Source of the DNA: Dermacentor variabilis | Taxonomy: Eukaryota; Arthropoda; Arachnida; Ixodida; Ixodidae | NCBI RefSeq assembly: GCF_050947875.1 | Contig: NC_134573.1 | Location: forward strand, 53,742,115-53,806,114 | DNA length: 64,000 nucleotides | Direction of reading: 5' to 3' | Translations under genes and position numbers: made by a program | The notes under the pieces: model-generated | What the model was told of the DNA's origin: nothing | Database searches by the model: none | The model's input: the letters and a program-made list of their open reading frames with translations, nothing else | Shown here: positions 33,741 through 43,600 of the stretch, piece by piece | Position numbering within the stretch: the first letter of the stretch is position 1 | Layout of the letters: each line of letters begins with the position of its first letter

Positions 33741-35032
33741 TGGGTTAGTTCATGTTCGCAACGGCTCACACCAGCGCACCACACCGGACCAGACCATGTT
33801 GCACACCGGGTGATAGGGACGCAATAGTTTTCAGCCTCATTAAAAGTCTCGTCTCGGTCAAACAGCTACCTGCGGTTTGGCTGAAGCTACCGGCTTGGAC
33901 GCTGCTGAACGCTACCGCCGCTGCCGCGTGATGCACTGCGTGCGCCGCAGACATCACGTACCACTGCGATTGAAAAGAGCACAGGAGACTCTGTCTGAGC
34001 TCCAAACGATTACAATAAAGTGTATAGTGCCCTGTATGTCTCTTTTGTGCGTCCCCCGCTTTTTGGAAATGACAAATAAAACTTCAGCTTACTAGAAGTT
34101 ACAGCTTCACTGATATTGTGAGCACACAATTGGAAGAACTCGAATGCAATATTTTTGTCACTTGTTTGGGAAGTAATTAGCATACGTAATGCGGTCTTCA
34201 CTGGTTGCCTCGACGATCTCGTTCTGTTCTCACAACTTGCCCAGATATTCTCCTTTGAGTGTCCGTATAGCGGTTCTGGCATTTGGCTCAAGGTCACTTG
34301 AAGGTCGCAGACGAGAGATAAAAATTTTCATGCTTAAAAGTTTGCGGCACGAGAGCCGAATACAGGAAAACGAACAATAGTACGCCGGAGAAGAATGAAA
34401 AGAGACGTGATTTCTTGGCGCTCCGCACCTGCGGAGGTGGGGAGTGCACTCACGCTGGCCGCAATTGCTGCCGGCGGCTTCTGCTGTCGTCTGCCCTCAA
34501 TGCGACAGCGCAGGAGTTGTTAGCGGGAAAATACCGGAATGTGGGCCGCGGTAGCCGCCACGGTAAGAAGTGTATTGGGCATTGCAGAAGTAGACTACAG
34601 CAACAGCTGCATCTGCATCAAAAATGGGAAAACTGTGAAGACCCCTCATTGGGCACAGGACTGAAGAACCAGCCGAGTCGGATGGGAGTCGTCGACCGCA
34701 GAGATGCGACGTGGCCATGCGAAAGCGGAGAATGCGGCCAATAACTATGTCTCCGAAGAATGTCAGCGAAAGCAGATGCGAGAATCTAATTGTCGAGTCG
34801 AGCGTGAACTACCTATGGAGATCGCGCAATGGAGGCCGCTCGTAAGCATCAAGCTAGGTCGTTCGAGTCTCCGCACAAGCGGCAGAAGCGTTAGTTTCCG
34901 CCTCTTTCGAATTTGACCGGGGCGAATTACAAATCCAAGAGAATGTTTCTCGGCGCAGAGTTTGGTCATAGTTAATCGGTCTGCGATTGACAGCGTCGCC
35001 GGCAAATCCGCTACCATATCATCACGTAGTAG
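33741..35032. other. No supported gene
   Basis: I see short open frames only. One at about 34550-34650 encodes a Cys-containing peptide (NSCICIKNGKTVKT) reminiscent of small secreted tick proteins, but there is no signal peptide, too few cysteines, and no second exon, so I do not call a gene. Confidence 0.35.
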
Positions 35033-35420
35033 TGACGGCAAAAAACCCAGTAGCTATACTGGGAATTACGACATTAACATTTATTGGGGAACGCCGATTT
35101 CCTACAAGAACTGCCTACACTTGAAGCACAACGATAGCGGCTAAGACAGGCGGTGGTCGTTGAAATCTCATTTGCTGGCCCAGCGCATCCGCTTTTATAC
35201 ATGAGCCATCAAAGTTTCCAGAGTAATCGCTGGTGTCAGCGTGTCTTCGAGAAAGTTCTACACAATTCGCTTCCCACATGCAATCAGATTACGCAAGCTT
35301 CGGCAACTAGAAGCAGCAGCAAAAACCGTCAATAACATTCGAGAAACTTTCGCTGAGCGATAAAATTTTGTAAACGGTGAAAAGCGGTTGCCTGAACAAG
35401 ATATTCAACTGCACGTACCA
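35033..35420 (-). repeat. 3' LTR of the gypsy element
   Basis: It shares ordered blocks with 40859-41266: AGTAGC, TTTATTGGG-GAAC, GCTTTTATACATGAGCCAT, CACATGCAATCAGATTAC, AAGCTTCGG and CACGT-CCA. On the minus strand it starts TGGTACGTGC and ends near TGCCGTCA. Confidence 0.8.
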
Positions 35421-36600
35421 ATGCTCCACTCTCAAAAAGCATCGACCGGATGTTAAAAACGTGACAGGAGAGCGGAAAAAAACAAAAGGACACTTTTTAA
35501 GCAGTAACGAAACATTAAAGAAACAAAATCAAACGTAATACAGTCCAGAAAAAAAAACGAAAGTTCAATGATCAGCTATTCAAAGTCCCTAAGTTCGTTA
35601 GCGCTGGTAGAATGGCTCAAGTTGCGCAAGATGGAGTACTTTTGGTCATGAGCGGTGCCGCTGTGAAAGCGTAATGCCGTCTGGCACGACCTCACAGTCG
35701 AGTGCGACAATGTGTCGGATGAACTTTTAGCCAAAAATACTGGCGTAAAAGCTCGCTAAGTCCTCGTCGGTGTATTGCCGTTCCAAACAAAAACGGTCGT
35801 CTAAGGCTGCGTTGTCCAAGGTTGTAGTGTCGGCGGTCGGGCATCTGCTGTCTCTTGATTCGTACGTGGGCGAGCTCTCGGGCTTCTGGTGGTGACGTCA
35901 AGATTTTCTTCTCCGCTGGTTGGCGGCAGCACGGCGTCGAGAGTCATTGTCGGCTTCCTGCCGTAAAGCAGCTTGAATGGCGCAATCTGCGTTGTCTCTT
36001 GCACCGCTGTGTTGTAAGCGAAGATTATGTATGGCATGAAGGCGTGCCAGGTTTTCTGCTCGACGTCTACGTATATTGCTATCACGTCGGCGACTGTCTT
36101 ATTCAGGCGTTCCCAAGGCCATTAGTCTGCATGTGGTAGGTAGTTGTCCTCTTGTGGCTTCTCTGGCTGTATTGCAGAATGGCATGATTGAGCTCCAGCG
36201 TAAATGCCGTTCCTCTGTCGGTGATGAGGACTTCCGGAGCTCCATGTCGCAGAGCCACTCTAGAAGTCTGAACGAAGAATTCCGCCACTTTGGCTGCGCT
36301 ACTTTTCGGCAGAGCTTTCGGTTTCGATCGCCACCACCATCCGCTTATTTTCGGATGTTGACGTCCATTCCGATGTGTTGAAATGGTCGGCAAGGAGGCT
36401 CGATCGGCTGCAGCAGTCCTTGTGGCCTCGTCGGTGATGTCTTGCGTCGCTGACAGTCTCGGCATGTCTTGAGGTAGCGGGCGACGTCGGCGGTCAGGCG
36501 CGGCCAGTAATACATTTCCGGTGTCCTCGATAGCTTACAGGATACTCCGAGGTGCCCAATGGTCGAATCGTCATGTAGGGCGGGCAGTACTTCTGGACGG
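35421..36600 (-). pseudogene. Gypsy integrase
   Basis: Minus-strand motifs in order are a zinc-binding remnant (around 36440-36510, WPRLTADVARYL and CRDCQR-like), WWRSKPKALPKS, FFVQTSRVALRHGAPEVLIT, DRGTAF (second catalytic Asp), and TTTYHMQTNGLGNA, where the catalytic Glu of the usual TERLN is lost by frameshift. The C-terminal part (35801-36085) reads TWHAFMPYIIFAYNTAVQET and PFKLLYGRKP. At least two frameshifts are needed to follow it. The protein would have joined element cDNA to chromosomal DNA. Confidence 0.8.
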
Positions 36601-37051
36601 AGTGCTTAGAGAACCACAAAAATGTAGTTGGCTCGGACTGGTGAAAATTTGTTCTTTACAAGCAGGTTGCTTTGAAGTGAGAACGAAGACAATCATCACC
36701 GAGATCGCGTAGGGGCAACGTCGGTCTTCCCTTCCAAATGCTCGATGACGTTTTTTAGCTCCGTGGTGCCCGCTGTTGTTCAGCGAAGCCTTCCGCGCTT
36801 ATTATTCCAAGGAAAGCCTCCACATCTGCATCATCTTGCGTCAGCGCGTCGATGGGGTTACGTGATAGGCAATGGGAATCAGATTGTTTTCGTCCAGACT
36901 TGCAGGCTGCATTGATGTCATGTTCTTCCAGTTTGAGGCTCTACCGCGCCAGCCGTTCTGAAGGGTCCTTTAATTCGCCCAACCAAGGCGTTATGGTCGC
37001 CGATTGCAAGAATCGACGGTGAGGGTCAAATTGAAGGGTCCTTTCAATTCG

Positions 37052-37620
37052 CTAGGCAGCGGAACGCGTGGTCGACGCTGGTGGCGCGGAATGCCTTTTT
37101 GGTCGTAGAATAGTTGCTTTCTGCTTTTGACAGTGACAGCTAGCGTAAGCGATCACCCATTCAAGTCCATCTATTCTCTTGACTAGCACGGCACCGAAGC
37201 ACAGGCTACTAGAGTCAGTGTGGATTTTGGTATCCGCGCCCTCGTCGAAGTGCACAACTACCAACGGCGACTGCATGTGTTGTTCGAGTTCTTGAAGTTC
37301 GTCGGCCTGAGGCGCTTCCCACTTGAATTCGACATCACCTTTAGTTAGATGTGCCGGCGGCTCAGCGTTACTTGAAAAAACCTTGATAAAGCGCGTGTAG
37401 TAGGCAGACATGACAAGAAATCTACGCACTGGCGTCTTGTCGATGGGATGCGAAAACGTGGCGATGGCAGCGGTCTTCGGCGGGCAGGTTCGCTGATGGC
37501 GTGGCATAGGAACAGAAGCTCATCGTAAGCGAAGCGCCACTTTTGCGGCTTCAGAGTGAGCGCTGATGACTTGATAGCCTCTAGTACTGCCACAGTCAGC
37601 CAATAGTGATTCTCAAAATT
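37052..37620 (-). pseudogene. Gypsy RNase H and RT connection
   Basis: On the minus strand ALTLKPQKWRFAYDELLFL is the end of the RT thumb, with KTPVRRFLVMSAYYTRFIK after it. RNase H follows with HFDEGADTKIHTDSSSLCFG and AVLVKRIDGLEWVIAYASC. The catalytic TDASxxGxGAVL is changed to TDSSSLCFGAVL. The frame breaks at 37500 and again after 37100. Confidence 0.8.
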
Positions 37621-38110
37621 TTCGGTGATGATGACGACGTCATCAATGTAAACAAGGCAGGTCTGCCATTACAATCCTGCAAAAACCTTGTCTATTAAGC
37701 GCAGGAACATTGCAGGGGGTGAGGAAAGTTCAAATGGCAATACATGTAACTCATAGAGGCCATCTCGCGTGATGAAGGTGTTCTTTTCGCGATCTCTCTC
37801 GGTGACTTCTATCTGTCAGTAGCCAGATTTTAGGCGCACCGACAAGAAGTATTAAGCATTGCAAAACCGATCCAATGCGTCATCTACCCGCAAGAGAGGG
37901 TATACATCCTTTCACGGTGATCTTGTTTATTCGACGATAATCGACGCAGAAATGTAGGGTTTCGTCGTTTTTCTTCACCAAGGCTACACGAGATGTTCAC
38001 GGGCTTTTCGACGACTGGATAATGTCATCATAAAGGATTTCGTGGACTTGTTGCCTAATAGCTTCCAATTCTTGCGTTCAAACATGATAAGGGCTCTGGC
38101 GGAGTGGTCG
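37621..38110 (-). pseudogene. Gypsy reverse transcriptase core
   Basis: Minus-strand codons at 37639-37650 read YIDD, the catalytic palm motif (usually YLDD or YIDD), followed by VVIITEN. Upstream at 37920-37985 KKNDETLHFCVDYRRINK gives the fingers motif. The stretch between is full of stops and frameshifts, so there is no long open frame, but motif order and spacing are right. Confidence 0.75.
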
Positions 38111-38424
38111 AGCGCACTATTCGCAAATTATGCGATGCTTTGCAGCTGGCGTTTGTTGAATACTCCATGATATCATAAAGAAATCATTGTATTGTCGGAG
38201 AAGACTTCTGAGCTGTTGTGCTTCATTCAGGGGAGCACGTGGATTATGTCGAAGTCTGGTTCAAGAAACATGGTTATCGGAGTAGATGAGGCAGAATCCC
38301 AGAGGACAAATGCATTGCTGGTTTCCACAATTTCCTCAATGTATGAGATCGTCGTGCCCTTGTTGATGGGCCTGAACTCCTGGCTGATCATCATTTGTCA
38401 TCATTTGTCATCATTTAGTTTTCC

Positions 38425-39042
38425 CTAGAGATATCGAGCGATCTCTCTTGCGGCGCAAGCTTCACGGCCGAGCAGTAGACGCTGGTCGCCCTCGACGACG
38501 CGTTCTATGTCTGCGGGTGTTTCACTACCGACGGAAATAACAATGCTGGAGCGAGGTGGGATGCTGACTTGGTCCTCAAGTATACTCATGGCACGCTGAC
38601 TGGAACGTCTCTCCGTCGATATCACTTGGTCCTTGGACAGTGTTGTCGACTTCACCCTCAGGTCGATGATGGCGCTGTGTTGGCTGAGGAAGTCCATGCC
38701 GAGAATTGCGTCTCGCGAGCACCGTTGGAAGACAACGAGCGTTGTAGTGTAGGTCCTGGCATGAAGTGCAATTCTTGCCATGGAGATTCTTGTCGACGTT
38801 ATCAGGTGTCCTTCAGCGCTTTGAACTTGAGGGCAGTCCCACGCAGCTTTGAATTTTTTCAGCTTGGCTACAAATAATCCACTAATGACGGTGTAGTAGG
38901 CTCCTGTGTTCACTAAGGCGGAGACTGCGTGGCCATTGAGAAGCACGTCGACGTTGGCTGTTGTTTGTCTTGAGTTGCAGTTAGGCATTACCGTCCAATC
39001 ACGGCTCCTTCGTGTAGACGTCTGGCTAGTACGTCGCGGCAT
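38425..39042 (-). pseudogene. Gypsy aspartic protease, active-site Asp lost
   Basis: A 205-codon frame encodes VDVLLNGHAVSALVNTGAYY followed by TVISG and ILGMDFLSQHSAIIDL, the retropepsin core with its ILGxDFL motif. The catalytic DTGA is NTGA here (codon at 38908-38910), a change expected to abolish activity. The C-terminal part with SIPPRSSIVISV and LLLGREACAAREIARY matches the spacer before RT in related gypsy elements. This is the longest intact frame in the element, yet it is catalytically dead. Confidence 0.8.
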
Positions 39043-40470
39043 CAGACTACCTTTCGTTGGTGCATTCTTTGCTGCCAGGCTGTGTCGGGATGGCGGCGTG
39101 TCGTTGTTATGTCGTCGAGATAGCGTCTTCGGTGTTTCGTCCCCGGCGGAGGATCTTCGTCAGTTGGACGAGCAGCAACCCCACCTACATTGGTTGTTAC
39201 CTTTACTTTTTACGATATGGGCTGACGGATCTGCTCCTGGCAGGGCGAGTGCATGGACGATGCTGCGGCGACAAGTAGAGGCCTGGTGACGGCGAACGGG
39301 ACGGTCTTCGAAGGCTGCACTGAGTAGCGCCGAGGTAGTTGGCGACATTACGAGAGCATTCACCTTCCCAAGGGCGCAGTGCATTGATGAGGAACCCTCC
39401 CAGTCCCATCTCATGGTGAAAACTTCGGCAGTAGATGTGGCCGGCTTCTCCGCAATGATAGCCAAGCGGATATTGGTCGAGGGCGCCCAATTTTCATCTT
39501 CCTTGCGTAGCTGCGCTGGGCGATGGGTGGGTGTGCTGGCAGCGATGGTGGCGGTCGAGGGAATTGTTGCTTTACAGGGCCCGGGCGCAGTCGCGGAGGG
39601 GGACCTTGACGGTGGGCGATGGCGGCGTAGGTCATCGCTTCTGGTTGGGGCTGGGGTTATTCTGGTTACACGTAAGGAACTCCAAGCGATCGCTGAACCT
39701 CTTCTTTGGTGATGTCGCTAACTGAGGTCACTTCCCGCTGCGATCTTGAAAATAGCTTCTGGAGTTGCTCGCGCAGGATTACTCTGGTAGTCTCGCATAG
39801 GTCGTCACTACCGGGTGCTTTACCGTCGATGTGGCTTGCGGTGAGCGGTCAGCTATTATATTGCCTAGTCCGCGAATTGAGCGTGTTCTCAGTAGTTGCG
39901 GTCTCAGAAATAAATTTGGCAACAGTCATAGGTGGGTTGAGCATCAATCAGGCGAAAAGCTCTTGCTTCAAACCGCGCATCAGGAATCGAACATTTTTCT
40001 CTTCCGGCATGTCTGGGTAAGCGTGTCAGAATAGGCGAGTCATCTGTTGTGTAAAGATCCCGATGTTCTCGTTTGGCCCCTCCATGCCCGTTTCCAGTAG
40101 CGCTTCGGCTCTTCCTTTGCGCACGACGCTCGTCAACGTCTGAGGGAGGTTTCGCAGAACCGGTCCTACACAGTCAGGGTTGATTCTCATTTCTCAAACC
40201 AGGTTCTGGCGGCGTCTTCTAATGTGAGGTGCCGGAGCTTCTCGTTGGAGTTCCAGTTGTTCAATGCAGCGACCCTTTCTTATGTTTCCAGCCAGTTATC
40301 CGGGTCTTCAAATGACGATCCACGGAAGGTTTGTCGCTTCCTGGGCTGTGTCAGCATGATGAGGGATGCTAGAGTTACCATTGGGGTTAACGTGTCGACG
40401 GGCTTCCTGATCATCTCAGGCAAAATTCCGTGCTCCATGCAAATTTCGAGGCTGTCCATGCAGCCTGCGG
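39043..40470 (-). pseudogene. Gypsy gag
   Basis: The frame starts near 40460 (MDSLEICMEHGILPEM) and continues with FRGSSFEDPDNWLET, a stop, and ERVAALNNWNSNEKLRHLTL and EDAARTWFEK, a typical retrotransposon gag capsid region. A zinc knuckle follows at about 39425-39475, YHCGEAGHIYC, in which the first Cys of the CCHC box is Gly. A proline- and arginine-rich C-terminus (SRSPSPGLYLSPQHRP) follows. Several frameshifts separate these parts. Confidence 0.75.
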
Positions 40471-40599
40471 CTACATAGGTCGTTCTTGTCGACGTTGCTG
40501 TTTTCTTTTACGTTCGGGCTAAAGTCACTACATTGTAGGGGCGTCCGGTACAGGAACGAAAAGCACCTCTACCAGATGCCAGGCCGGGGGACGCTTGCT

Positions 40600-40850
40600 C
40601 CCATTGCGGCGAACCGGTGGGTAACCGGCGGCAGTCGATCCCGCGACCTACCGCAGTCATGGCGCAGTGGTAAAGGCCCGCCTCGACTGCTGGAGGTCGC
40701 GGGTTCGAATCCCCTGGCGCCGGTCCCCACGGGTTCGCGGCAACGGGCGCAACCGTCCCCCGGCATGGAACGTGGCTTCCTGAGGGGTGATGAGCTTTGC
40801 AAAAGACGGCAAAGTCACGACGACCAAATCAGAAGTCCCTGAAAGCTGTA
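40600..40850 (+). mobile_element. tRNA-like SINE between gypsy 5' LTR and gag
   Basis: TGGCGCAGTGG (about 40660) and GGGTTCGAATCCC (40701-40713) are an A box and a B box. The acceptor arms do not pair and one T-stem pair is broken, so this is a tRNA-derived retroposon head rather than a functional tRNA. The body includes CCACGGGTTCGCGGCAACGG and GTGGCTTCCTGAGGGGTGAT and ends near AAATCAGAAGTCC. A second, antisense tRNA-like stretch (ATCCCGCGACCTACCG, 40638) lies just upstream. Confidence 0.65.
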
Positions 40851-40858
40851 ATGTACCA

Positions 40859-41266
40859 TGCAGGAAAAAGAACATAGTAGCATTATTGTGAATGACGAAA
40901 CTAACTTTTATTGGGCGAACCTGTGCCCATAAAAACAAACTGTCCATAAAGCACAATACTAGCGGGGAACACTGTCGGCGATTGACGAAATACCATCTGC
41001 TAGTCAAGCGCACAGGCTTTTATACATGAGCCATAGAAGGTTCCAGAGTAACCGCTGCTGCCCGCGCGTCTTCCAGAAAGTTCTATACAATTCACGTCGC
41101 ACATGCAATCAGATTACAGAAGCTTCGGTGACAACAGAAAGGAAAAAGAAGCGTAGAGAACATTTGAGAAACTTCCGATAAATGCGGGCGTTTCCCTCGC
41201 TGAGCCATAATATTTTTAGACTGTGAAAAATGGTCACCTTAAAGAGATATACAAGCACACGTGCCA
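40859..41266 (-). repeat. 5' LTR of the gypsy element
   Basis: This is the partner of 35033-35420. Inside its low-coordinate end lies the TGG of the primer site (minus strand, 40858-40856). On the minus strand it starts TGGCACGTGT and ends CTGCA. Confidence 0.8.
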
Positions 41267-41560
41267 GTAAGAATGGTTTTGCCCAAAATTATTTTCCATC
41301 AAGCAACGAAATGAATAACTTAGGCCAATGAAAGGCCGACTTTTCTAAAGTAGAGCAAAGCAGTTCACGGTACGAATTTTTTCAGGTCCAAGTTGAATAC
41401 CTACACCATTAGTAATTTGACCGAACGCTGTGACCAAAAAAGCACGCTCGATCAGTTGAGCTCAAGGGAAGCGCTGCTGATTACTTCGAGAATGAGCGAC
41501 AGTCATTGAGTATGGCAGGAAAATATTGAAAAAGTAGTAGCGCTGTCTAGGTAGCATAAA
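41267..41560. other. No recognisable feature
   Basis: Flank of the gypsy element with no gene or repeat seen. Confidence 0.3.
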
Positions 41561-41935
41561 CAGGGGCGCTATAACGTAAAGCTATACCAAACTTTTCTAG
41601 TCCAATTCTGTTATCAGCCCTCCACGATTGGTCAAACACTTTTTTCGACCACCCTCACTTCACCTGTCTGTCACGCGACGGCACAAAAACCGCGATACCT
41701 CCCCATCTTATATGATGTGTACACGCTGATTATGGATGATTTCACAGAAAAAAGAAAAACATTTATTTCTGATTCGACCTGTTTTCGCCATTATCTCTCG
41801 GCTATTGGTCAAAAGTTTTCGGGCTGCACCCACTTCACCTGCCTGTCACGCGAGGTCACAAAACCGCAAGAACTCACCGCGTCAAAGTGACGTGTACGCG
41901 ATAAAGATGCATTAATATGCCGAACAAAACTGAAT
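41561..41935. repeat. Tick repeat with internal direct repeat
   Basis: The stretch starts GGGGCGCTATAACGTAAAG. The block ATTGGTCAAA...CACTTCACCTGTCTGTCACGCGA...CACAAAAACCGC at about 41630 is repeated at about 41813, roughly 183 bases later, with moderate divergence. I recall similar sequence as dispersed in ticks. Class and true ends are unknown. Confidence 0.5.
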
Positions 41936-42224
41936 TTTTTTCGGAATAGCCGCAGGCTGCCCCGTTCCGAAAGGAATAAAAGATGGCTGCCGCCGATCGC
42001 TCAGACGCTGGCTACTCGCACCTGCCGGAGAGCATGGATGTATTTGCGTATAATGAAACTTCTTGCGTGGCCTTGTAACGTTTTCGAGCACTTTCGGCAC
42101 GTTTATCTCGTCATTCTGCCAACTCTTCTTTGCTGAACTGCTCAGTTTCGTCACTTTGTAGCCAGCCCCTAGTGTGTCTGTAAGGCATTTAGCTACGATA
42201 AAAGGTGAGATAGTTCTGACTGTC

Positions 42225-42373
42225 TTTTCAGGATCTTGACTGTGTATTACATGGTAGCGGGGGAAAGTTTCTTTGCGCTGGCTGAATAGTTGAAAAGTTT
42301 CTTCGGTGCGCCCTCTTTTTGAAAGAGGACGATCGGAAAGGGGGGAATGATGTGTTAGCCATGCAGAATTCAT
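42225..42373 (-). pseudogene. LINE ORF1 (gag-like) N-terminal fragment
   Basis: The minus-strand frame encodes RKETFPRYHVIHSQDPEKTV and SPFIVAKCLTDTLGAGYKVT, which resembles the N-terminal part of a gag-like ORF1 of tick non-LTR retrotransposons as I remember it. Similarity stops at KLSS; the frame runs on to 41912 with no further match. No zinc knuckle is present. Confidence 0.45.
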
Positions 42374-42564
42374 TTATTTCGGTAGCTACGCCAGCCGCCC
42401 ACAACCGAGCCCAACGAGGGGACGCCACGAGTCCGGGAGGAAACGCGGACGCCAGCTGTACGTAGCTACTATAACCTAACATAACATACCCAAGGTTGGA
42501 TACACACACCAGGTTAACCCTTACTGCCTAGAAATTCGGAAGTGAGAAGTGATAAGAAGACAGG

Positions 42565-42890
42565 AAAGAAGAGATAGCGAGAGGGAAAGCAAAAGATTGA
42601 ATAGAGGGACAGGAAATGGCGACTGCCGATTACCTCCAGGTGGGTCAGTATGGAGGTGCCGTCTATGTGAAGCAGAGGCCAAAGTTGTTGCCTCCGCCGG
42701 GGGGCCTTAAAGGTCCAGACACCCAGCATCGGCTCAACCTCCAGGATCCCCCTTTCCCCAGACACGGCTAAGCCGCGCGCGGCTACACGCGGGAGGGTCC
42801 AACCCTCGTGTGCTCGGGTACGTGGTGTCGCAACACACCAAATGCCTGCTCATGCAGACGCCCCTGCGGGGCTGCTGCAGTACGAGAAAA
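42565..42890. repeat. Conserved dispersed tick repeat or LINE 3' region
   Basis: The block from AAGACAGGAAAGAAGAGATA through CCTCCGCCGGGGGGCCTTAA and GGTGTCGCAACACACC to CCCCTGCGGGG matches my memory of a highly repeated tick sequence. It adjoins the minus-strand LINE RT C-terminus at 42890 and may be its 3' UTR or a separate insertion. Identity is from memory only. Confidence 0.45.
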
Positions 42891-43600
42891 AATGATGCGG
42901 CAAAGGTGGTAGTTCGGGCACGAGGTCGGGAAACTTGAAGCGGATCACGAGTGCGATTATATATGCGGGTTGGGGGGACGATGTAGGGTGCGCGGCCTAT
43001 CGAACTATGGAAGCATTTATGAAACAAGCAAAGGCTGGCATTGCGGCGACGAAGTGATAAGGGCAATAAGTCAGATTCAGGTTTCAAAGCTGACACACTG
43101 ATGTCGGAAGAATAAGATGAATGAATGAATCTGGCTGCTCTGTTTTGGACTGATTCGAGTGCATTGATAAGCTAAACTTGGTGCCGCTTCCAAATGGGTG
43201 AGGCACATTCTAATTTTGGTCTTACAAGGGATTTGTGCGCGAATAACTTCACATGTTTAGGGGCTTGGCCGAAATGACGTCTTAAAAATTCAAGTGTTTT
43301 ATTAGCGGATGAAATGATATTCGTAACGTGTGTGCTCCATGACGAGTCGCCACACAAGGTAATGCCTAAGTACTTGTATGATAGAACCGGTTGTACAGGG
43401 ACGTTAGCTATGACGTATGGGAAATGAAGTAGGTGACGGCGACGCGTAAAGGACAAGATTTCACATTTTTGGGGGTTCAGTTTCATTAACCAATTGGCAC
43501 AGCATTCCTGAATGCGGTTAAGGTCATCTTGAAGAGATGCTTGGTCAGAATGGTTATTTACCTTGCGATAAATTACGCAGTGACTATTATAACTAATGCC
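42890..43600 (-). pseudogene. LINE (CR1/jockey-like) RT C-terminal half
   Basis: On the minus strand, from about 43600: CVIYRKVNNHSDQASLQDDL (after the catalytic DD), NWLMKLNPQKCEILSFTRRR, VLSYKYLGITLCGDSSWSTH, and LVRPKLECASPIWKRHQV. After a frameshift at 43170, INALESVQNRAARFIH and PLSLRRRNASLCLFHKCFH follow. These are the conserved thumb and C-terminal motifs of CR1/jockey-type RTs. Fingers, most of the palm and the endonuclease are missing, as expected for a 5'-truncated copy. Confidence 0.8.

Larger units (their letters stand above)
35033..41266 (-). mobile_element. Ty3/gypsy retrotransposon, nearly full length, decayed
   Basis: Two direct repeats bound the element: left LTR 35033-35420 and right LTR 40859-41266. 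The order on the minus strand is 5' LTR, TGG-type primer site (40856-40858), gag, protease, RT, RNase H, integrase, a purine-rich tract just inside the 3' LTR (GAGAGTGGAGCA, + strand 35421-35433), 3' LTR. The flanks GTAG and GTAA could be a 4-bp target duplication with one mismatch. The LTRs differ at many positions, so the insertion is old. All ORFs carry lesions. No env-like ORF is seen. Confidence 0.85.

Noticed and set aside
34415..34744. Small secreted Cys-rich tick salivary protein
   Set aside because: There is one short Cys motif only, with no signal peptide, too few cysteines and no frame continuity.
40653..40730. Functional tRNA gene
   Set aside because: A and B boxes are present, but the seven bases before the D-arm do not pair with the seven after the T-arm and the T-stem has a mismatch.
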